From Cantharellus purpuraceus (lineage: Eukaryota > Basidiomycota > Agaricomycetes > Cantharellales > Hydnaceae): a DNA stretch of 64,000 nucleotides. Under the pieces are notes generated by a model, which was not told where the DNA came from, searched no databases, and saw only the letters and a list, made by a program, of their open reading frames with translations. This document shows, piece after piece, positions 58,201 to 64,000 of the stretch (position 1 is its first letter; each line of letters begins with the position of its first letter). The position numbers were made by a program, and so were the translations under genes. Where the stretch lies: assembly GCA_025174535.1 (NCBI GenBank), contig JALBUN010000004.1:930001-994000 (forward strand). Direction: 5' to 3'.

Positions 58201-59352
58201 AGATGCTTCGCCGTCCTACTCACACCCACCCCCTGACATTACATATTCCCGTGCACCAGCTGTAGATATTTCCAGTAATTTCATCGAGGCGCCGATATCA
58301 CTTCCATACATGGGGAATTTGTCGGACATCGATTTCCAAGGTTACAGTTCCCCCGGCGTTGGCTCGTCTTCACAACTACCGGGACATACATATACGCATC
58401 ACGGGCAGCGAAATGCGGAGGGACAACCAAAGCCTGCTGTTCAAGTTGCACCATCAAAGCGATCGCCGTCTTCTGCTAACAGTGCTGTACAAGCTGCCCG
58501 ACCCTATCCAAATCCTGCTTCACGGTCTTTGGTTCGCACCGGAGGGGCCACCTCGAACGTGGCATCATCCTCCACAGGGTCTCGGGGTTCAAAACGCGAC
58601 GGAGTAGATTTGAGTGCCTTTGCTCTCCCTACGGTGGAGGACGAAGCCGAACCGTCTTCTGCACCCACCCTACACCACTACGGGTCCTCGTCAAACACCC
58701 CAGCATTCTCTCCCGGTGTCCATCGCAGCAGGAAAAGAGTTCCCTTACGTGAATGGAAGCCCTTACGGAGAGCCAAGCTACGATCAGGAAACAAGTTGGG
58801 AATCATTGACTTTTGGACAAAGGACAATGTCACAGGGGACATCATACATGGAGCATACCTCGGCGATCGTTTCGAAGGCGAACACAATTCTAAACGCACA
58901 TTACAGAATGCGGGAGTGTTGCCTTTCCCTGGCAAAACCGAGAAAGGGTTTAGCATTAGAATCTTGGTCAGTCATGCACTCCTTATAACGTGGTTTATTT
59001 GACTAAATCATAACGTTGAGTAGTGGCCGGGGTATGACGATTACGCCAAGAAGATATCTGCACAGAGATCTCTTGAGACGTTCTCGGTTTCACAAGTGCG
59101 TGATTGGGTGCACAACGCTTTCACGGATTTCTTCCGGGTGAGAATCTTTAGCTTTTGAACTAATACAATATTAATCGTGTCATGCAGGTTGAAGCTGCGA
59201 AACAAATACCAGATCCAGCTACCTGGCTCGTCGGAAAAGATGAGCAGAAGAATGTGATCCATGTGGGTGATTTGATACTGGTTCGATTGAGGCAAGCTGC
59301 GAGGGGCACTTGGGTTCCGGACATAGATGTTTTAGGATGGGACACAGTGTAG
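55285..59352 (+). CDS. 1,304-aa tandem-repeat protein with a distinct C-terminal domain
   Basis: The model is join(55285..55422, 55469..58966, 59024..59137, 59188..59352), in frame. An N-terminal 46-residue exon is followed by a very long Ser/Thr/Pro/Gln-rich region. Five 113-aa repeats (339 bp) occupy about 56,371-58,059. Each comprises two related halves of 56-57 aa beginning AGTIPQNTTEKQIPSTGSSY and AGNTSQSVIETQIPGSSTGY. Diverged half-units extend on both sides. After about residue 1,050 the sequence becomes globular: PLREWKPLRRAKLRSG, IIDFWTKDNVTGDIIHGAYL, then across an intron WPGYDDYAKKISAQ and, in the last exon, DLILVRLRQAARGTWVPDI. That C-terminal pattern resembles uncharacterised agaricomycete proteins. 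Function unknown. Confidence 0.8.
56371..58059 (+). repeat. Five tandem 339-bp coding repeats
   Basis: The landmark AGCTGGARCTATTCCACAG recurs at 56,371, 56,710, 57,049, 57,388, 57,727 and 58,060, giving four periods of 339 bp and one of 333 bp. Copies are very similar at the DNA level, so recent unequal exchange or conversion is likely. Frame is preserved in every unit. Confidence 0.95.
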
Positions 59353-59545
59353 AATATGAAATGTATACGTAGAATAGTTCTGTCTTCGCCATGAACTACT
59401 CGTGCCATATGTTGTGCCAGAAACGCCTAACTGGTGCGTCAAAACCATCGACCAAAATGTGGTTCGATTGAGGCACTGTAAGGCACTTGGGACGTCCCGG
59501 AGACAAGATCTTTTTGGACTGGCATAGAACAATGTAGAATTATTT
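59278..59545 (+). repeat. Degenerate duplication of the repeat-protein 3' end
   Basis: TGGTTCGATTGAGGCA occurs at about 59,279 (inside the last exon) and about 59,461 (downstream). Similar sequence follows both (GGCACTTGGGTTCCGGA / GGCACTTGGGACGTCCCGGA, ending TGTAGAAT). The second copy is non-coding in its present form. Confidence 0.7.
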
Positions 59546-59738
59546 TTGTAGAAGACAAGCGTCATACTCGCCAGCGCCAAATGTGTGGGACAGTGCCCGA
59601 TCGAGCACCAAGGATACGCCTTCAAGTTGCCTTCTTCTAGCCACGACGTCCACCAGCGAGCTCGGCCTTTGGAGTCAGGTAAGTTAGCAAGCTTTCTAGT
59701 TGTCTCCATTCTTCTAAACGATATCTCTAGTATCGGCA

Positions 59739-62700
59739 ATGGAAGTCGCAGTTTCCTCTAACCCGTTTAGCCCTGGTCTTCCAGAGACTTCTCCACCTGA
59801 AATTGTTCCAGCTCCTCCGGAGGACAAAGATGCCATGCTCGTTGATCAACCACTGAAGGAACCATCAGGAGAACGTGATGAGGATCTACCCCTTCATGCA
59901 CTGTCCTCTATTCCTTCCGCCACGCCACTGCCATATGATGACCGAGTAGCCAAGCCTGCGTCCCCTGCGCCGGCATCAGAGCCAGTAAACTCTGTGGAGC
60001 CTTCATCGCATCCTTCCGTCACTTCAGTTCCCGAGACATCACAAGAGCTCTCGACCGTGGTTGTGCCTCCAGCCCCGGAGCCAGTAATTGTACGGACCCC
60101 TTCCCTATCGGATGCTCCAGTGCCACCGCCTGGACGCTCTCCAACACCTGCTCAAGCAGACTCAACACCTCCCGAAGACACTACGACTCAGCCTTCTGGT
60201 GATGCGAATCGACCTCTCAACGTCAGCGACGCCTTGGGCTACCTTGATGCGGTGAAGAACAAGTTCCAGAACAATCCCGATGTCTACAACAATTTCCTAG
60301 AGATCATGAAGGACTTTAAGAGTCAAAGGTGTTTTTTATTTACTACCCATGCGGTGCGGTATTGACAACACCCCGATTGTGCAGGATCGACACCCCCGGT
60401 GTCATCGAACGTGTTTCCACATTGTTTACAGGCCACCCTGCCCTCATCCAAGGGTTCAACACCTTTCTTCCCCCGGGATATCGCATTGAATGCTCCATGG
60501 ATCCCAAGGATGTCAATATGATTCGAGTCACCACGCCTCAGGGCACAATGACTCAGAGTACTACTGGTGGCCTCTCCCGCGTCATCTCTGTCCAATCCGC
60601 AGGATCTCTCAGCATTTCGAACGCGCCAACTTCGTCAGGCATTCACGAGCTACCCATCGCCTTGTCGGCTACACCATCCGGGTTCCCTTCAAACACAGCT
60701 ATACCTGATAATCCCTTTCCGATATCCTCTACGCCACGACCAACCGCACCCATGGCCGTCAATGGCGCCTCGCATCCTACTCCCGCTAATTTCCCTTCTC
60801 CTAAGGACTCTAGCTCGGATTTCCAGCCCACAGAGCAGGCTATTGAATATGTTAACCGCATCAAGAAGCGATACGCTGACGATCCTGCCTCTTATCAGCA
60901 TTTTTTGGAGCTGCTCGAGAGGTTTAATAAGAGCCCCGAAGACGTTAGTTTTTTTTTTTGCGCTACCTGCTTTACACCGGTTGGTGGGCTTATAGAGTGC
61001 ATATAGCAGAGTCAGGTTCTGCACCAGATTGTTCAGCTCTTTAGAAATGCACCCGATCTCCTCGCAGAGTTCAAACTATTCTTGCCTAGTGATGGGCCTA
61101 CACAGGCAAATTTATTAGGGATGTTTGGCCAAATTGCTGGGGATGCTGGAGTTTTAGGGCAGGATATGGACAGCCCTAGAGAGAAGCTGTCTGAGAAAGC
61201 ATCTTCGTCTAGGAGAAAAGATAAAGGTGACAACATGGGGACTGAAAAGACAGCCCATGCACCGCAGAAACGAAAGCGGAAGCCTGTTGACAAGGATATC
61301 CCTGGTTCAAAAGTCCCTGGACCTAGTAGGGTACGTATTGACTCACAAAGAATCTTATAATATCTCACGAATTCCAGGCGAAAAAGCCTAAGCACCATCA
61401 TGCCCCGGAACCATCGCCGCCTCCGGTTCAGCCTCAGACCCACCATCGTGCTCCATCCCCGGCATTTGCGCCCCCCTACTCTCATATTCCCGCACAGAGT
61501 GGGCCCTCTTACGTGCCCCCTCCACCTCCACAAGCTGCCCAGGCTATAGATGACGCCACATTCTTCGAGCGTGTGAAGCAGTTCCTAGATAGTCGCGAGA
61601 CCTATGACGAGTTTTTAAAGCTCCTTAACCTGTTTACCCAAGATGTTGTGGACCTTCGAACCTTGGTCGTCCAGGCCGTCAGCTTCTTAGGCGACAGCGA
61701 CCTCATGACACAGTTTAAGGAAATCGTCGGTTGGGAGGAGAAGGAGCGGCGTGATCCGGAAGGCGCTGGACCAAACGGTGCTCCGAACTTGATTCTAAGG
61801 CCAAGCAAAGTCGACCTTTCGATCAGGTACGGTCCAAGTTATCGGAAACTGCCTCAAAATGTAAGCCACCACATTCATTTGTTATCTATTCACGCTGAGT
61901 AAAGACAGGAGGCGCATGTTCCATGTTCGGGTCGGGACGAGATGTGTAACTCGGTGCTGAACGATGAGTGGATCTCACATCCATCCTGGGTCTCGGAAGA
62001 TTCTGGTTTTGTCGCCCATAAAAAGAACATATATGAGGAAGCACTGCACAAGAGTGAGGAGGAACGACACGAGTATGACTTCTACATCGAGGCAATGATG
62101 AAGACAATCACCGTTTTAGAGCCAATCCATTCTAAAATCATGCAATTCTCCGACGTAGAACGGTCAACATTCAAACTCAAGCCTAACTGGAATGGACAAC
62201 TGAAGAGCATTCACCAGAGGTTGTTAAAGAAGATTTACGGCCGTGAGGCAGGCTTGGAGGTCGTTCAGGCATTGCAAGACTCTCCCGTTCTGGCAATTCC
62301 AGTCGTGATCCAACGATTAAAGCAAAAAGAAGAGGAATGGAAGAGGGCCCAACGCGAGTGGAATAAAGTTTGGAGAGAAGTCGATGCCCGAAATTACTGG
62401 AAGAGCCTCGATCACCAGGGTGTTACGTTCAAGGCGAATGACAAGAAGTCTATAACTACCAAAGCATTTGTGAGTCATATCGAGCTAGCACGAGAAGAGC
62501 AGCTTGCGAAACGCGCGTCTCTCATTGACCCATCCTTCGCGAGGACAAGGCCTAGATATCAACTCGCATATACTATCGAGGAGGTGTCAGTTCTGCAAGA
62601 CGCACTAAAACTGGTCTTATCGTTTCTCGACCGCGCACAGGCTCAAATCAGTGCGAACGACCGGAAGAAGATCGAGAATTACTTGCGGCAGTTTGTCCCA

Positions 62701-64000
62701 CTGTTCTTCATGTTCTACCAGAGGGAGTTCGATTCGACCTTTACGTTGAATAGCGACGGTGCTGACAGCGACGTCATTATGAGTGACGGGATAGCCAGTA
62801 TTCTGGGGGACGACGATTCTGGGAGTGTTGCCGGAAGTACTAGGTCCAAGAATGGAAAGAGAGCTGCCAATGGCGGGGATATACGGAAGAAGCTTCTCAA
62901 GGCAACACAACAGGAACGGCCGGTAAACCGGCGAACAAGAAGTGTGGCATCGGCGCCGGGGTCAAGAGCACCTTCGCAGCCACCTTCAAACCATACCAAT
63001 GGCATGGATGTTGATACCCCCGCACCCCCCCGTCCTACAAATGGCAATTCGATGCCAAATGGTACCAGAAGGGCAGCTCCGAAGCCCAACACTGGCAGCA
63101 AAGGCTACCAGCCTCCTAGCAATAGTACACGCAAGTATCATTCACAACGTGGGACATTTTTCGCCAATACAACGCTTTATGTGCTTTTGAGATTACTCCA
63201 TGTGAGTCGCGCAACTAAAACTATGTCAAGTTGGCCATCGCTAATTCAGTCAAGCAGCTGCTCTACTCTCGCTTATTAATGTGCAAAAGAATTGGGGCAC
63301 AACTCGCAGCCGAAGGATCCTCGTCTCACTCTGCCAATCCTGCCGCCACCGAGTCTGGCATACAAACCATGCCTGACGGTACTTCCGTTCCGGACAACGC
63401 AGTGAACTCAGCTGATTACTTCTATGGCCACCTGCTTGGATCGTGTGAGAAGCTTTTCGACAACGTCATTGATCAGGCCACATTTGAGGATACAGTGCGA
63501 TTCATGTTCGGGATGAAAGCGTACAATGTATTCACCTTGGATAAAGTTATCGGCGCCCTGATCAAGCAGGTGAGACTAGTATGACCTCTAGCCAGTCGTT
63601 CGTCTGCTTACATCGATACGCCCAGGTCCAATTCATTCTGCTTGACAGCAAAAACAAGGAGCTCGTGCAGTTACTTCAGCGCGAACGCGAGAACCCTTCG
63701 TCTTCTACGCAAGATCAAATTAATTATCGCCGAAAGGCCGAGAGCGTTGTCGGTGCAGATGAACATCTATACCGCATTAATTATGTTGGTTTATTTCGTT
63801 CCTAGTTGGCTGGTGCTTATGCTATCTTTTCAGCTCCCAGAGTCGCGGGTGTTTACTATTCAATTGCTGGGCAAAGATGATGTGAGGGAAGATGATTCTC
63901 CAGCAATAATCGACCGATGGAATCATTACATGGAGTCCTATCAAAAGGTCACCATCTCAGACATACGCTTTCACTCCCCTACTAACGTGTCATCGACCTG
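59739..64000 (+). CDS. SIN3: Transcriptional co-repressor Sin3, partial (3' end outside window)
   Basis: This is the scaffold of the Rpd3/Sin3 histone-deacetylase complex in the nucleus. The model is join(59739..60328, 60385..60943, 61007..61330, 61378..61860, 61909..63201, 63255..63569, 63626..63784, 63834..63947, ...), 1,279 residues so far. PAH1 is at about 158-236 ([28 protein letters not shown]), PAH2 at 347-415 ([26 protein letters not shown]) and PAH3 at 548-615 ([18 protein letters not shown]). The HDAC-interaction region starts near 632 ([17 protein letters not shown]) and continues [11 protein letters not shown] and [20 protein letters not shown]. The Sin3 C-terminal domain includes [20 protein letters not shown] Pro-rich N-terminus of 150 residues precedes PAH1. 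The donor at 63,948 (GTCACC) is the least certain. Confidence 0.93.

Noticed and set aside
1..64000. CRISPR arrays, bacterial operons, replication origins or rRNA genes
   Set aside because: The window is intron-rich eukaryotic DNA. No regularly spaced short repeats or rRNA-like blocks were seen.

Overview
This is nuclear DNA from a filamentous basidiomycete, most likely an Agaricomycete. Genes are packed on both strands and cut by many short introns (mostly 46-80 nt, GT-AG), and the proteins are of fungal type: Sre1, Sin3, Zn(II)2Cys6 regulators, a GH18 chitinase and an eIF4E2-like protein. Basidiomycete-type LTR retrotransposons are present. I built the gene models by hand from splice signals, reading frame and family conservation. 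All multi-exon models close in frame, but none has been tested against transcripts.

Left arm (1-30,400): a partial sphingolipid delta-4 desaturase (-), histidinol-phosphate aminotransferase HIS5 (+), a Bin3-type RNA methyltransferase (-), an SREBP homologue (Sre1, +), a secreted GH18 chitinase (+), the SRP19/Sec65 subunit (-), a short Zn(II)2Cys6 protein (+) facing a full-length Zn(II)2Cys6/fungal_trans regulator (-), a Ser/Pro-rich unknown protein (-) and an eIF4E2/4EHP-like cap-binding protein (-). The longer intergenic stretches hold few recognisable features.

Centre (30,400-48,850): a nested transposon island. A pogo/Tigger-type transposase fragment is cut by a decayed minus-strand Ty3/gypsy element. 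That element is riddled with TGA codons where CGA (Arg) is expected. It is broken by a solo LTR lacking target-site duplications and by an 11.7-kb, nearly intact plus-strand chromovirus (1.43-kb LTRs, CTAGG duplication, gag-protease, RT-RNaseH-integrase-chromodomain). The chromovirus carries an extra 342-codon ORF between integrase and the 3' LTR. On the right, a frameshifted copia-type gag fragment abuts the gypsy LTR.

Right arm (48,850-64,000): a small two-exon gene of unknown function, an IlvD/Edd-family sugar-acid dehydratase with all three Fe-S cysteines, a 1,304-aa protein built from hierarchical tandem repeats with a conserved-looking C-terminal domain, and the co-repressor scaffold Sin3, which runs off the right edge.

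Most genes are unrelated housekeeping or regulatory functions with no operon-like logic. Several pairs are divergent and share short promoters (desaturase/HIS5, Bin3/Sre1). The most unusual material is the third ORF and the composition switch in the chromovirus, the palindromic CGG-N6-CCG site upstream of the zinc-cluster regulator, the truncated regulator beside it, and the repeat-built protein next to Sin3.
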